Positions 38,256 to 47,159 of a DNA stretch of 64,000 bases are shown here, piece by piece. Location: assembly GCA_947493335.1 (NCBI GenBank), contig CANLQO010000001.1, forward strand, positions 744,001 through 808,000. The letters run 5' to 3'. Source of the stretch: an uncultured Paracoccaceae bacterium. GTDB lineage: Bacteria; Pseudomonadota; Alphaproteobacteria; Rhodobacterales; Rhodobacteraceae. The notes beneath the pieces were generated by a model. It saw only the letters and a program-made list of their open reading frames with translations. It was not told the origin of the DNA and searched no databases. How positions within the stretch are numbered: position 1 is the stretch's first letter; each line of letters opens with the position of its first letter. Position numbers and translations under genes: made by a program.

Positions 38256-39128
38256 GTGGATTTTGTGACCTTGCACGAGGTGGGCCCCCGCGACGGGTTG
38301 CAAAACGAGCCCGGCGTGATTTCAACGGCGGACCGTGTGGAATTTGTCCGGGCGCTGGCAGAAGCGGGGTTGCCGCATATCGAAGTGGGCTCTTTCGTCA
38401 GCCCAAAATGGGTGCCGCAGATGGCGGGCACGGATGAGGTGATGGCCAAGCTTGAGGCGGGGCCAGTCTATGAGGTGCTGGTGCCGAATATGCGCGGCTG
38501 GGAAGGGTTTGCGGCGGCTGAAAGGCGCGGCGATTACGCGATTGCGGTATTTGTGGCGGCGACCGAAGGGTTCAGCCGGGCCAATCTGAATTGCACTGTC
38601 GCCGAGAGCCTTGAACGAGCCGCACCGGTGATTGCGGCGGCAGAGGCCGCAGGCGTGCCGGTGCGCGGCTATGTCTCTTGCGTGACGGATTGCCCTTATG
38701 AGGGGCGGGTTGCGCCGGGGCAGGTGGCGCGGGTGGTCCGCGACTTGAAAGATTTGGGTGTGCGCGAAGTGTCCTTGGGCGAGACGATTGGCAAGGGCGA
38801 CCCGGAGCGGGTCGGGACCATGCTGGATGCGGTGCTGAACGTGGTCCCGGCGGCGCAGTTGGCGGGACATTTCCACGATACCGGCGGGCGGGCGTTGGAT
38901 AACATCAAGGTGGCACTCGAAAAGGGTTTGCGGGTTTTTGATGCGGCCGTCGGAGGGCTTGGCGGTTGTCCCTATGCGCCGGGCGCACCGGGGAATGTCG
39001 CAACAGAGGCGGTTGTGGCACTGCTTCACGCTCAAGGCTTCGAAACCGGCGTGGACGCGGCCAAACTGGCCAAAGCAGCGGGAATGGCGCGTGCGATGCG
39101 CGGAGGTGGGCATGTTGATCAGGGTTGA
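38256..39128 (+). CDS. hmgL: Hydroxymethylglutaryl-CoA lyase
   Basis: A 290-residue TIM-barrel lyase splitting HMG-CoA to acetoacetate and acetyl-CoA, the last step of leucine degradation. It has the start HEVGPRDGLQNEP, the catalytic region VSCVTDCPYEG, the metal-binding GHFHDTGGRALDN, and the active-site loop AAVGGLGGCPYAPGAPGNVATE with catalytic Cys. A GTG start is used, with GCGAGGG ahead. It overlaps liuC by 17 bases. Confidence 0.95.
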   Translation: MDFVTLHEVGPRDGLQNEPGVISTADRVEFVRALAEAGLPHIEVGSFVSPKWVPQMAGTDEVMAKLEAGPVYEVLVPNMRGWEGFAAAERRGDYAIAVFVAATEGFSRANLNCTVAESLERAAPVIAAAEAAGVPVRGYVSCVTDCPYEGRVAPGQVARVVRDLKDLGVREVSLGETIGKGDPERVGTMLDAVLNVVPAAQLAGHFHDTGGRALDNIKVALEKGLRVFDAAVGGLGGCPYAPGAPGNVATEAVVALLHAQGFETGVDAAKLAKAAGMARAMRGGGHVDQG

Positions 39129-39888
39129 GACTGATGCGCGGGGTGTGGCGACGCTGACGCTGGCGCGGGCGGAAAAGCACAATGCATTGTCGGCGGAGTT
39201 GATCGATGACCTTCATCAGGCCGCAGAGCGCCTGGCGGTGGATGAGGCGGTGCGGGTTGTTGTGTTGGCGGCAGAGGGGCCCACATTTTGTGCAGGCGGT
39301 GATTTAGGCTGGATGCGCGAACAGATGGCGGCGGACGCCGCGACGCGTCGCAAGGGGGCTGAGGCGATTGCGGCGATGCTGGGTGCGCTTAACACATTGC
39401 CCAAACCACTGATTGGCCGGGTGCAGGGCAATGCCTTTGGCGGCGGTGTCGGCATGGCCTGTGTGTGCGATGTAGCGGTGGCCAGCGACGCGGCGATGTT
39501 TGGCCTGACGGAAACTCGGCTGGGGCTGATCCCGGCGACCATCGGGCCCTACGTGATCGCGCGCATGGGCGAGGCGAGGGCGCGGCGGGTCTTTATGTCG
39601 TCGCGCCGGTTTGAGGCCACAGAGGCGCTGGATCTTGGGATCGTGGCGCGGGTCGTGGGTGCGGATGCGCTGGATGCCGCGATTGAGGCCGAAGTGGCGC
39701 CCTATCTTGACTGCGCGCCGGGCGCTGTGGCGGCGGCCAAGGCGCTGGCCCTGCATCTGGGGGCGGGGATTGATGATGCGGCGGTTGAGCATTCGATCAA
39801 CGCGCTGATCGCCCAATGGGAAGGCGAAGAGGCAGCCGAAGGGATCGCTGCCTTTTTTGGCAAGCGCAAGGCCCGCTGGATGATCTGA
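39112..39888 (+). CDS. liuC: Methylglutaconyl-CoA hydratase/enoyl-CoA hydratase
   Basis: A 258-residue crotonase-fold hydratase converting 3-methylglutaconyl-CoA to HMG-CoA. Oxyanion-hole residues lie in GPTFCAGGDLGWMRE and GNAFGGGVGMACVCDVAVA; the latter with the ETRLGLIPATIGPYVI segment resembles the LiuC group. The start is at MLIRVETDARG with an ideal GGAGGTGGG box, inside the end of hmgL. It is the last liu gene; the nuo locus begins 140 bases on. Confidence 0.9.
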   Translation: MLIRVETDARGVATLTLARAEKHNALSAELIDDLHQAAERLAVDEAVRVVVLAAEGPTFCAGGDLGWMREQMAADAATRRKGAEAIAAMLGALNTLPKPLIGRVQGNAFGGGVGMACVCDVAVASDAAMFGLTETRLGLIPATIGPYVIARMGEARARRVFMSSRRFEATEALDLGIVARVVGADALDAAIEAEVAPYLDCAPGAVAAAKALALHLGAGIDDAAVEHSINALIAQWEGEEAAEGIAAFFGKRKARWMI

Positions 39889-39943
39889 CCGGGCTTGGGC
39901 CCCCGCGGGCCGCGGAAAACCGTCGCGGATCGCCTGCCAGCCG

Positions 39944-39972
39944 TTGACCCCCCTTGGCGTGCCGGGTAAGTG
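39944..39972 (+). promoter_or_regulatory. Possible promoter of the nuo locus
   Basis: TTGACC, a 17-base spacer and TAAGTG lie 57 bases ahead of nuoA in an otherwise unremarkable gap. The -35 is good, the -10 weak. Housekeeping promoters in this group often have poor -10 boxes, so this is only a candidate. Confidence 0.3.
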
Positions 39973-40028
39973 TCAGCGAAGAGAGGGTGCAGCTTCGCCA
40001 GCGCACCGCTTTGGGAAAGGATACCCCG

Positions 40029-40394
40029 GTGCAAGAGCTTGCCACGCAATACCTGCCAATCCTGATTTTTCTGGGCCTCGCCATCGGGTTGGGCATCATT
40101 CTGATCCTTGCTGCCGCGATTGTGGCCGTGCGCAACCCCGACCCTGAAAAGGTCAGCGCCTATGAGTGCGGGTTCAACGCTTTTGATGATGCGCGTATGA
40201 AATTCGACGTGCGGTTTTATCTGGTGTCGATCCTGTTCATCATCTTTGACCTTGAAGTCGCATTCCTGTTCCCCTGGGCGGTCGCATTTCAGGACATTTC
40301 CATGGTCGGCTTCTGGTCGATGATGGTGTTCCTTGCCGTGCTGACCATCGGTTTTGCCTATGAGTGGAAAAAGGGCGCGCTTGAGTGGGAATAA
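40029..40394 (+). CDS. nuoA: NADH-quinone oxidoreductase subunit A
   Basis: A 121-residue membrane subunit of complex I with three helices and the hallmark [30 protein letters not shown] loop regions between helices 1 and 2. I start it at a GTG ([10 protein letters not shown]) with AAAGGA seven bases ahead, which gives the normal family length; the open frame upstream is longer but not homologous. Unusually it is cut off from nuoB by a gene on the opposite strand. Confidence 0.95.
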   Translation: MQELATQYLPILIFLGLAIGLGIILILAAAIVAVRNPDPEKVSAYECGFNAFDDARMKFDVRFYLVSILFIIFDLEVAFLFPWAVAFQDISMVGFWSMMVFLAVLTIGFAYEWKKGALEWE

Positions 40395-40431
40395 CCCGCC
40401 AGCGTCGCATGTTTTGCACAGCGCCGGTTCG

Positions 40432-41781
40432 CTAGGACGCCACTGACAGATTTTCGTGGAACACGACCGCCTTTGAGGTGTCGTTCCGTTTTGCGACATA
40501 CATCGCCTGATCGGCGTGCGTCAGCAGTGCATCCCAGGCCAGATCCCCCTGCGCCAGTGCGATGCCAATCGACGCGCTGATCTGGAACGGGCGACCTTTA
40601 TAGAAAAACGGTGTGGCGAGCTGACGCGTGATGTGATCCGCGATGCGATGGGCGGCGACCAGCGGGTCGTCATCTGGCACAAGGCACAGGAATTCATCAC
40701 CTCCCATGCGCGCCACCAGATCGGGCTGACTGGCCGCCTGTTTCAAAACCTCGGCTGCGCGCGCGATCGCAAGATCACCGACCGCGTGACCATGGAGGTC
40801 ATTGAGGTGTTTGAGCCTGTCGAGGTCGACATAGATGACCGCGAGCTTGCCGCTTTGCATGAGTGAAGAAATGTCGTCGTCCATGACACGGGCCGAAAGG
40901 CCGCCCCGGTTCATCAATCCGGTCGCAAAGTCGCGCCGCGCGTTGTCACGTTCGCGCAAATGCGCGGCGGTCTGTGTCGCGGCAACCTGTCCTGCCCACC
41001 AGCTTCCGACCAGCAGGATCAGTGCCACCATGCTGGCGACGGGTGCGATTTGCCACAGGATGGCCTGCCCGGGGTTTTGAGCGCGCCAAGTAACAACGGC
41101 CAGAGTTTGCCCGGCAATTTCGCGCAGCGGCAGGCTGTTAAAGGCGGGCTGCACCTCTTGCGAAGTAGGGATGATCTGCAGTTCCGCAAGGCCCAGGATG
41201 CCATTGAGTGCCGCGGGCGTTAGCCATTTTCCGGCGATCAGGATCGGGATATCCGCGCGAGACAGATCGTCCAGTTCATCAGGGGTGAGGTACCCGGCCG
41301 AGACAACGGCCAATTCCCCACCAATCAAGTTCAGGCCGCCGACAACGGGGTAGTCAGAAAAATCCTGTGTCAGAAGGGCCGCAAGCTGCGGCGCGCCCAA
41401 TTCGGGAATGAAATTGGAAAGGTCGGAGTCGTAAATTTCCGAGACATAGGCGTGGGTCGGCGTGCCATCGGGCGAAAGCATATAGAAAAAATCAAAGGTT
41501 TCGCCGTCCGCGGCACCCGATCCAAGATTGGCGTAAAGCGCGTCTTCATCACCGGCCCGGTACCACGCAAAGGCCGCGCCCCAATGGGCATAGTCGGCCA
41601 GGATGACATCATTGGCAGCGATCTGGTTTTCCACGATTGCGTCCACCCGCAGCCGCGTTTCGGCCTGCGTTAGCGCGTTCGTCTGGCCGGTCACAAATAT
41701 CAACAGGACAAAAATCGCCACACACGCAAGGACGGCCGTCAGGAACGTCGTCCAGAATATTCGCTTGGGGATCGTCATCAT
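40432..41781 (-). CDS. Diguanylate cyclase with periplasmic CHASE4-like sensor
   Basis: A 449-residue GGDEF protein. Two membrane helices (about residues 6-31 and 245-265) bracket a 210-residue periplasmic sensor with the CHASE4-like 'DYAHWGAAFAWY' motif; the cytoplasmic cyclase has FATGLMNRGGL, VDLDRLKHLND and the intact MGGDEF active site. The inhibitory RxxD site that should precede it reads SQPD, so product inhibition is probably absent. No EAL domain. The start is uncertain: ATGATGACG here, or a TTG seven codons earlier. It lies antisense inside the nuo locus. Confidence 0.85.
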   Translation of the reverse strand: MMTIPKRIFWTTFLTAVLACVAIFVLLIFVTGQTNALTQAETRLRVDAIVENQIAANDVILADYAHWGAAFAWYRAGDEDALYANLGSGAADGETFDFFYMLSPDGTPTHAYVSEIYDSDLSNFIPELGAPQLAALLTQDFSDYPVVGGLNLIGGELAVVSAGYLTPDELDDLSRADIPILIAGKWLTPAALNGILGLAELQIIPTSQEVQPAFNSLPLREIAGQTLAVVTWRAQNPGQAILWQIAPVASMVALILLVGSWWAGQVAATQTAAHLRERDNARRDFATGLMNRGGLSARVMDDDISSLMQSGKLAVIYVDLDRLKHLNDLHGHAVGDLAIARAAEVLKQAASQPDLVARMGGDEFLCLVPDDDPLVAAHRIADHITRQLATPFFYKGRPFQISASIGIALAQGDLAWDALLTHADQAMYVAKRNDTSKAVVFHENLSVAS

Positions 41782-41929
41782 TGCGCAGACATCGCCCAAC
41801 ACCTAACCAAATCAAGAGCCAGAGCCTTAGAACAGTTTCCTTAACCAAACGTAAAGAAACGTGATGCAAACCCAAGATCGGCAACCACAACCAACTGATG
41901 GAAAGCGCGTATTGGGCCGACGTGTCGCC

Positions 41930-41958
41930 TTGACCTTTGGGGGCGTGCCGCATAACCA
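41930..41958 (+). promoter_or_regulatory. Possible second nuo promoter ahead of nuoB
   Basis: TTGACC followed after 17 bases by TAACCA (or CATAAC at 15 bases) lies about 58 bases before nuoB. A promoter is expected here because nuoA is separated from nuoB by an opposing gene. The boxes are weak matches. Confidence 0.3.
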
Positions 41959-42015
41959 AACCCTAGCCATCACAGGGTGCGTTTCCGCGCCCGACGAGAT
42001 CAGGGAGAGGCGTCC

Positions 42016-42549
42016 ATGGGGATTGCAACCGGATTGAACGACGCGGGCGCCGACAAAGAGGTCGCCACCCAGGTTCTGAACCGTGAATTGCAGGACAAGG
42101 GGTTCCTTGTGACCTCAACCGCCGACATCGTGAACTGGGCCCGGACAGGCAGTCTGCACTGGATGACGTTTGGCCTGGCCTGCTGCGCGGTTGAGATGAT
42201 GCACACCTCGATGCCGCGCTACGATCTGGAACGCTTCGGGACTGCGCCGCGCGCGTCGCCGCGTCAGTCGGATTTGATGATCGTGGCGGGCACGCTGACC
42301 AACAAGATGGCGCCCGCGCTGCGCAAGGTCTACGACCAGATGCCGGAGCCGCGCTATGTGATTTCGATGGGGTCCTGCGCCAATGGCGGCGGCTATTACC
42401 ATTATTCCTACAGCGTTGTGCGGGGCTGTGACCGGATCGTGCCTGTGGATGTATACGTGCCCGGCTGCCCGCCGACGGCAGAGGCGCTGCTGTATGGTAT
42501 CCTGCAATTGCAGCGCAAAATTCGCCGGACGGGTACGATCAAACGTTAA
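42016..42549 (+). CDS. nuoB: NADH-quinone oxidoreductase subunit B
   Basis: A 177-residue peripheral-arm subunit carrying the terminal [4Fe-4S] cluster N2 next to the quinone site. Ligands are in [11 protein letters not shown] (adjacent Cys pair), [10 protein letters not shown] and VPGCPPTAE. The start MGIATGLND follows GGGAGAGG. The N-terminal approximately 20 residues vary in the family. nuoC follows 51 bases later. Confidence 0.97.
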   Translation: MGIATGLNDAGADKEVATQVLNRELQDKGFLVTSTADIVNWARTGSLHWMTFGLACCAVEMMHTSMPRYDLERFGTAPRASPRQSDLMIVAGTLTNKMAPALRKVYDQMPEPRYVISMGSCANGGGYYHYSYSVVRGCDRIVPVDVYVPGCPPTAEALLYGILQLQRKIRRTGTIKR

Positions 42550-42606
42550 CGTGGTGACCAGACGTTAAGACCAACCTGCGCAGATCAGCGTTAAGAGGAC
42601 ATGATT

Positions 42607-43218
42607 ATGACGGAAGCTTTGCAAGAGCTGGGCACACATCTGGAGCTGAAGCGCAAGGACTGCGTGGTCTCATGGGAGGTGGCCCATGACGAGCTGACGG
42701 TGAATGTTGCGCCGTCAAACCTTGTCGGCTTTGTCGAGTTCCTGCGCGACGATCAGGTGTGCCAGTTCAGCACATTGGTGGATATTACGGCTGTGGATTA
42801 CCCCACGCGCAGCAAGCGGTTCGATGTCGTCTATCACTTCCTGAGCATGTACCAGAACCACCGCATCCGCCTGCGGGTGCAGATCCGTGAAGAGGACATG
42901 CTGCCTTCGATCATCTCTGTGCATCCCAGCGCCAATTGGTTCGAACGCGAGATTTTCGACATGTTCGGTATCCTGTTCAGCGGTCACCCGGACCTGCGCC
43001 GTATCCTGACGGACTACGGCTTTCGCGGTTATCCGCTACGCAAGGACTTTCCGACGACAGGTTACACCGAGGTCCGCTATGACGAGGTGCAAAAGCGCGT
43101 GGTCTATGAGCCCGTATCGCTGGTTCAGGAATACCGCCAGTTCGACTTCATGAGCCCCTGGGAGGGCGCCGAATACATTCTGCCGGGCGACGACAAAGCC
43201 AAGGAAGAGGCGAAGTAG
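42607..43218 (+). CDS. nuoC: NADH-quinone oxidoreductase subunit C
   Basis: A 203-residue subunit (30-kDa type), separate from NuoD as in most alphaproteobacteria. It shows [32 protein letters not shown] (the NuoC signature) and [24 protein letters not shown] use the second of two in-frame ATGs, eight bases from AGAGG; the first is only two bases from it. It would normally be followed by nuoD, but a sulfotransferase gene intervenes. Confidence 0.97.
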   Translation: MTEALQELGTHLELKRKDCVVSWEVAHDELTVNVAPSNLVGFVEFLRDDQVCQFSTLVDITAVDYPTRSKRFDVVYHFLSMYQNHRIRLRVQIREEDMLPSIISVHPSANWFEREIFDMFGILFSGHPDLRRILTDYGFRGYPLRKDFPTTGYTEVRYDEVQKRVVYEPVSLVQEYRQFDFMSPWEGAEYILPGDDKAKEEAK

Positions 43219-43269
43219 TGCGGGGTCAGATGGACATGACGGGCCATCAAGTCGGCAAGGCGTTCCAAG

Positions 43270-44169
43270 ATGTCTGAGCCAACGATCCTTTTTGGCGTGG
43301 GTGCCACCAAGGCGGGCACGACCTGGCTGCATTCTGCGCTGAAGGCGCATCCAGCCTGTGCGTTTCGCGACATCAAAGAAGCGCACTACTGGGACACGGT
43401 GAATGTGGGTGATCGGTTGGAGTATTTGACCGCGCGCGAAGATGCACTTCACCGGTTACGGGTCCAGCGCCATCAGGCAGAGGCGGATCGGAAGGGCTGG
43501 AAAGCGGCCAATCTGGATCGCCAGATCGCTGCGGTCTCAGACCAGATTGACATGCTTTGCGCGGATCGGCGCGGCAATCAGGCTTATCTGGAGTGGCTGC
43601 AAAAGGACCGCGCGGATCAGGCTGTGGTGGCGGATTTCTCACCAAGCTATGCGCTGCTGAACAAGCCCGCGCTGGAGCGGATGACACGCCTGACGCCGCA
43701 TACCAAGGTGATCTATCTGATGCGCGATCCGCTGTCGCGGTTGTGGAGCCATGTGCGTATGGTCGCCAGCCGCAACGGGGCCGGGGCCGAAAAGCTGCCC
43801 GCCGCTGCCAACCGGCTGTTGCGCCGCGTGATCGACCGCAAGTCGCACCAGAACATCGTGAACCGTGGCGACTATAAGGGCACGGTGGAAAAACTGGTGG
43901 ATGTTGTCCCCGAAAACCGCCTGCTGATGATGTTCAGCGAAGAAACGCTGACCAGCGCAGGATTTTCTGCCGTGTGCCGATTTCTTGGTATCAAGGAACA
44001 GGCGGCGGATACTGAAACGCCCGTTCATTCAGGCGCGAAGGCGGTGATGGAACCGACGCTGCGCGCCGATGCGATGGCGTTTCTGAAAGATCAATACGAC
44101 TGGGCCCGCGACACGTTTGGCCCTTTGCCGCAAGCGTGGCAGAATAACCTCGAAAGGGTGAGCGCATGA
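43270..44169 (+). CDS. PAPS-dependent sulfotransferase domain protein
   Basis: A 299-residue sulfotransferase with the 5'-phosphosulfate loop [14 protein letters not shown] (residues 8-21) and the 3'-phosphate site [15 protein letters not shown]. Residues about 55-100 are charged and helical, possibly coiled coil. The acceptor is unknown; bacterial relatives sulfate lipids, glycans or osmolytes. It lies between nuoC and nuoD and its stop overlaps the nuoD start by four bases (ATGA), so translation of nuoD depends on it. It is unrelated to complex I chemistry. Confidence 0.85.
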   Translation: MSEPTILFGVGATKAGTTWLHSALKAHPACAFRDIKEAHYWDTVNVGDRLEYLTAREDALHRLRVQRHQAEADRKGWKAANLDRQIAAVSDQIDMLCADRRGNQAYLEWLQKDRADQAVVADFSPSYALLNKPALERMTRLTPHTKVIYLMRDPLSRLWSHVRMVASRNGAGAEKLPAAANRLLRRVIDRKSHQNIVNRGDYKGTVEKLVDVVPENRLLMMFSEETLTSAGFSAVCRFLGIKEQAADTETPVHSGAKAVMEPTLRADAMAFLKDQYDWARDTFGPLPQAWQNNLERVSA

Positions 44170-45404
44170 TGGACGGCGATATTCGCACCAACACCTATGA
44201 TGACGGATCGACGGATGCGCGCACGGGCGAGCAGAAGATTCGCAATTTCAACATCAACTTCGGTCCGCAACACCCGGCGGCACATGGCGTTTTGCGGCTG
44301 GTGTTGGAGCTGGACGGTGAGATTGTGGAACGGTGCGACCCGCATATCGGCCTGCTGCACCGGGGCACCGAAAAGCTGATGGAAAGCCGGACATATCTGC
44401 AGAATCTGCCGTATTTTGACCGGCTGGATTACGTGGCCCCAATGAACCAGGAACACGCCTGGTGTCTGGCAATTGAAAAGCTGACCAAGACCGAGGTGCC
44501 GCGTCGCGCCAGCCTGATCCGGGTGCTATATTCCGAGATCGGCCGGGTGCTGAACCATTTGCTGAACGTGACCACGCAGGCGCTGGACGTTGGCGCGCTG
44601 ACCCCGCCGCTGTGGGGATTTGAAGAGCGCGAAAAGCTGATGATCTTTTACGAACGTGCATGCGGTGCACGTCTGCATGCCGCCTATTTCCGCCCCGGCG
44701 GGGTGCATCAGGATCTGCCGGATCAGTTGATCGAGGACATTGATCAATGGGCGGTGGAATTCCCCAATCTGCTTGACGACATTGACGGATTGCTGACGGA
44801 AAATCGAATTTTCAAGCAGCGGAATGCCGATATCGGTATCGTCACCGAAGACGACATCAAGAACTTTGGTTTCTCGGGCGTGATGGTGCGCGGGTCAGGC
44901 TTTGCGTGGGATTTGCGCCGGTCGCAGCCCTATGAATGCTACGATGAGTTCGAGTTCCAGATCCCCGTGGGCAAGAATGGCGATTGTTATGATCGCTATC
45001 TGTGCCGCATGGAGGAGATGCGCCAATCCACATCCATCATCCGGCAGGCCTGCGAAAAGCTGCGCCACGAGAAAGGTGACGTGATGGCGCGCGGCAAGAT
45101 GACGCCGCCCACACGCGCGGCGATGAAAACGGACATGGAAAGCCTGATCCATCACTTCAAGCTTTATACCGAAGGGTTCCACGTGCCCGCGGGCGAGGTT
45201 TATGCCGCCGTGGAAGCCCCCAAGGGCGAGTTCGGCGTCTATCTGGTGGCCGACGGCAGCAACAAGCCCTACCGCGCCAAGCTGCGCGCGCCGGGCTTCC
45301 TGCACTTACAGGCTATGGATCACGTGGCCACCGGCCACCAACTGGCCGATGTCGCCGCGATTATTGGCACAATGGACGTTGTTTTTGGGGAGATTGACCG
45401 ATGA
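44166..45404 (+). CDS. nuoD: NADH-quinone oxidoreductase subunit D
   Basis: A 412-residue 49-kDa-type subunit forming the quinone pocket with NuoB. It shows [21 protein letters not shown] split over about residues 33-53, [26 protein letters not shown], and the C-terminal quinone-site [12 protein letters not shown] and [26 protein letters not shown] starts are both possible. It overlaps the sulfotransferase gene and the next lipoprotein gene by four bases each. Confidence 0.97.
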   Translation: MMDGDIRTNTYDDGSTDARTGEQKIRNFNINFGPQHPAAHGVLRLVLELDGEIVERCDPHIGLLHRGTEKLMESRTYLQNLPYFDRLDYVAPMNQEHAWCLAIEKLTKTEVPRRASLIRVLYSEIGRVLNHLLNVTTQALDVGALTPPLWGFEEREKLMIFYERACGARLHAAYFRPGGVHQDLPDQLIEDIDQWAVEFPNLLDDIDGLLTENRIFKQRNADIGIVTEDDIKNFGFSGVMVRGSGFAWDLRRSQPYECYDEFEFQIPVGKNGDCYDRYLCRMEEMRQSTSIIRQACEKLRHEKGDVMARGKMTPPTRAAMKTDMESLIHHFKLYTEGFHVPAGEVYAAVEAPKGEFGVYLVADGSNKPYRAKLRAPGFLHLQAMDHVATGHQLADVAAIIGTMDVVFGEIDR

Positions 45405-45739
45405 AACGCATTTTTGCTGTGACCGGGTTTGTGGCGCTGACCGCCTGTTCCAACCCGATTGATTTTCGCGACATCATCCCAAGCAACCCCGCGCCCGCAC
45501 CAACCCCTGCGGTCGCACCTGCACCGGCGCCGGTGATGTTGACCGCGAAAGAGCGGTTGCTGGGCGCGATCGAAAACAACAATTGCGAATTGAACGCAGG
45601 CAACGTCGGCGCGATCCTGTCGGAGGCCACGATTGGCACCGAAGAGTTGAAGACCCTGACGCCGCAGCTTGAATCCGAAGGGCGGATCACGGCGGCTGGC
45701 CCGGGCGTCATTCGTGCCACAACGGCGCGCTGCGCCTGA
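45401..45739 (+). CDS. Nuo-embedded small lipoprotein with two mature cysteines
   Basis: A 112-residue protein with signal [16 protein letters not shown] (acylated Cys16), an Ala/Pro linker (about 29-45) and a small helical domain with Cys62 and Cys111 that could form a disulfide. Ser follows the lipid Cys, which in enteric bacteria would send it to the outer membrane. It overlaps nuoD by ATGA and the following mini-gene by one base, so it is firmly part of the nuo transcript. No known family recognised. Confidence 0.7.
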   Translation: MKRIFAVTGFVALTACSNPIDFRDIIPSNPAPAPTPAVAPAPAPVMLTAKERLLGAIENNNCELNAGNVGAILSEATIGTEELKTLTPQLESEGRITAAGPGVIRATTARCA

Positions 45740-45861
45740 TGATCCTTGCAGGTTCGGGCATAGGCGCGGTCCTGCTGTTGACAGGGTTTGGCAGCGCTGC
45801 CATTCCCACGCTGACTTTCGCGGGCCTGACGGCTGGCGTCCTATTGACCGGAATGAACTGA
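45739..45861 (+). CDS. 40-residue hydrophobic membrane protein in nuo locus
   Basis: A short frame beginning ATGATCCTTGCAGG at TGATG overlap with the lipoprotein stop and ending one base before the nuoE ATG. The product ([20 protein letters not shown]... to ...LLTGMN) is almost wholly hydrophobic, enough for one or two membrane spans with a Gly/Ala pattern. Its exact fit between two coupled genes argues that it is translated. Too short for family assignment. Confidence 0.55.
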   Translation: MILAGSGIGAVLLLTGFGSAAIPTLTFAGLTAGVLLTGMN

Positions 45862-45862
45862 C

Positions 45863-46978
45863 ATGCTGCGCCGATTGCACCCCGACCAACCCGACAGTTT
45901 CGCCTTTACGCCCGAGAACCAGCGTTGGGCCGAAGGGCAGATGACCAAGTTCCCCGAAGGCCGTCAGGCCAGCGCGATCATTCCGCTGCTGTGGCGGGCG
46001 CAGGAGCAAGAAGGCTGGCTGAGCCGTCCGGCGATCGAATACGTCGCCCGGATGCTGGATCTGGAGTATATCCGCGCGCTTGAAGTCGCGACGTTCTATT
46101 TCATGTTCCAGTTGCAGCCCGTGGGTTCTGTCGCGCATATCCAGATTTGCGGCACCCTGTCTTGCATGATCTGCGGCGCAGAAGACCTTGTTGCTGTCTG
46201 CAAAGAGAAGATCGCGGAAAAGCCGCACCAGCTGTCCGCGGATGGCAAGTTTTCGTGGGAAGAGGTTGAGTGTCTGGGCTCTTGCGCTAATGCGCCCATG
46301 GCCCAGATCGGCAAGGATTATTACGAGGATCTGACCACGACACGTCTTGGCGAGATCATTGATGAACTGGCCGCAGGCAAAGTGCCTGTACCGGGTCCGC
46401 AGAATGGACGTTTTGCGGCTGAGCCGCTCAAGGGGCTGACCAGCCTGAAAGAATACGACAGCGGCAAGACCAAGTATAACGCCAGCGCGCAGCTTGCGAC
46501 TGACATCGGCGATACGGTCAAGCGGATTGACGGCACCGAAGTGCCAATCCTGACACCGTGGAATGACGGGGGCGTGGCGACGAAAGCCAAGCCCGCAGCG
46601 AAGAAAGCGGCGACCAAAGCCAAGGCACCTGCAAAGACTGCCGCGAAAGCACCACCTAAGGCGAAGACAGCGGAGAAAACGCCCTCCAAGGCTAAGGCGG
46701 CAAAGCCTGCTGTGGCGGCAGCGCCTGTCGCAGCCGGTGAAGCCCGACCCGAGACCTTGACCGCGCCGCGTGAGAGCGGGGCTGATGACCTCAAGCTGAT
46801 CAGCGGTGTGGGGCCAAAGCTGGAAGGTGTGCTGAATGAGCTTGGGTTCTGGCACTTTGATCAGATCGCCAAATGGACCGAGGCCGAGGTCGCATGGGTC
46901 GACAGCCGGTTGAAGTTCAAGGGCCGGATTGCCCGCGACAACTGGATCGCACAGGCGACGGAACTGGCGAAAAAGTAG
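45863..46978 (+). CDS. nuoE: NADH-quinone oxidoreductase subunit E with C-terminal HhH extension
   Basis: Residues 1-170 are the 24-kDa [2Fe-2S] subunit: Cys96/Cys101 (CGTLSC) and Cys137/Cys141 (CLGSC) bind cluster N1a. Unlike the usual 160-240-residue subunit it continues to 371 residues: a Lys/Ala/Pro-rich linker (about 232-290) and a C-terminal helix-hairpin-helix-like domain with [20 protein letters not shown] and [12 protein letters not shown]. The same domain recurs in the next gene. NuoE extensions occur in related Rhodobacterales, but what the HhH domain binds is not known to me. Confidence 0.93.
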   Translation: MLRRLHPDQPDSFAFTPENQRWAEGQMTKFPEGRQASAIIPLLWRAQEQEGWLSRPAIEYVARMLDLEYIRALEVATFYFMFQLQPVGSVAHIQICGTLSCMICGAEDLVAVCKEKIAEKPHQLSADGKFSWEEVECLGSCANAPMAQIGKDYYEDLTTTRLGEIIDELAAGKVPVPGPQNGRFAAEPLKGLTSLKEYDSGKTKYNASAQLATDIGDTVKRIDGTEVPILTPWNDGGVATKAKPAAKKAATKAKAPAKTAAKAPPKAKTAEKTPSKAKAAKPAVAAAPVAAGEARPETLTAPRESGADDLKLISGVGPKLEGVLNELGFWHFDQIAKWTEAEVAWVDSRLKFKGRIARDNWIAQATELAKK

Positions 46979-47159
46979 CATCGGCGCATCGCCCCAAAGC
47001 TAGCGGGGAATGCGGCGTGCAAAATCTCTTATTATTTCAAGTCAAAACCGGCTAAGACTGCGGGCGAGGGGGTTTTGCGCGCAAAATGCGCGTGATTTCA
47101 CCCCATTGGCGGAAATGAGAACGACCCAGAGAAGGGCGTCTTAAGGGAGAACGAAAACG

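Noticed and set aside
43230-43277. 15-codon frame ([15 protein letters not shown]) ending in the sulfotransferase start
   Set aside because: Very short, and the sulfotransferase has its own AAGGCG box; chance is the simpler explanation.
46560-46740. Repetitive GCGAAAGCC-type sequence in nuoE and the similar GCGGCAGCGCC run at 47420-47480
   Set aside because: These encode in-frame Lys/Ala/Pro linkers; no conserved spacers, so not CRISPR or a tandem-repeat element.
45320-46981. 553-codon open frame antisense to nuoE
   Set aside because: Its Leu/Arg/Gly-rich low-complexity part is only the complement of the Lys/Ala linker of NuoE.
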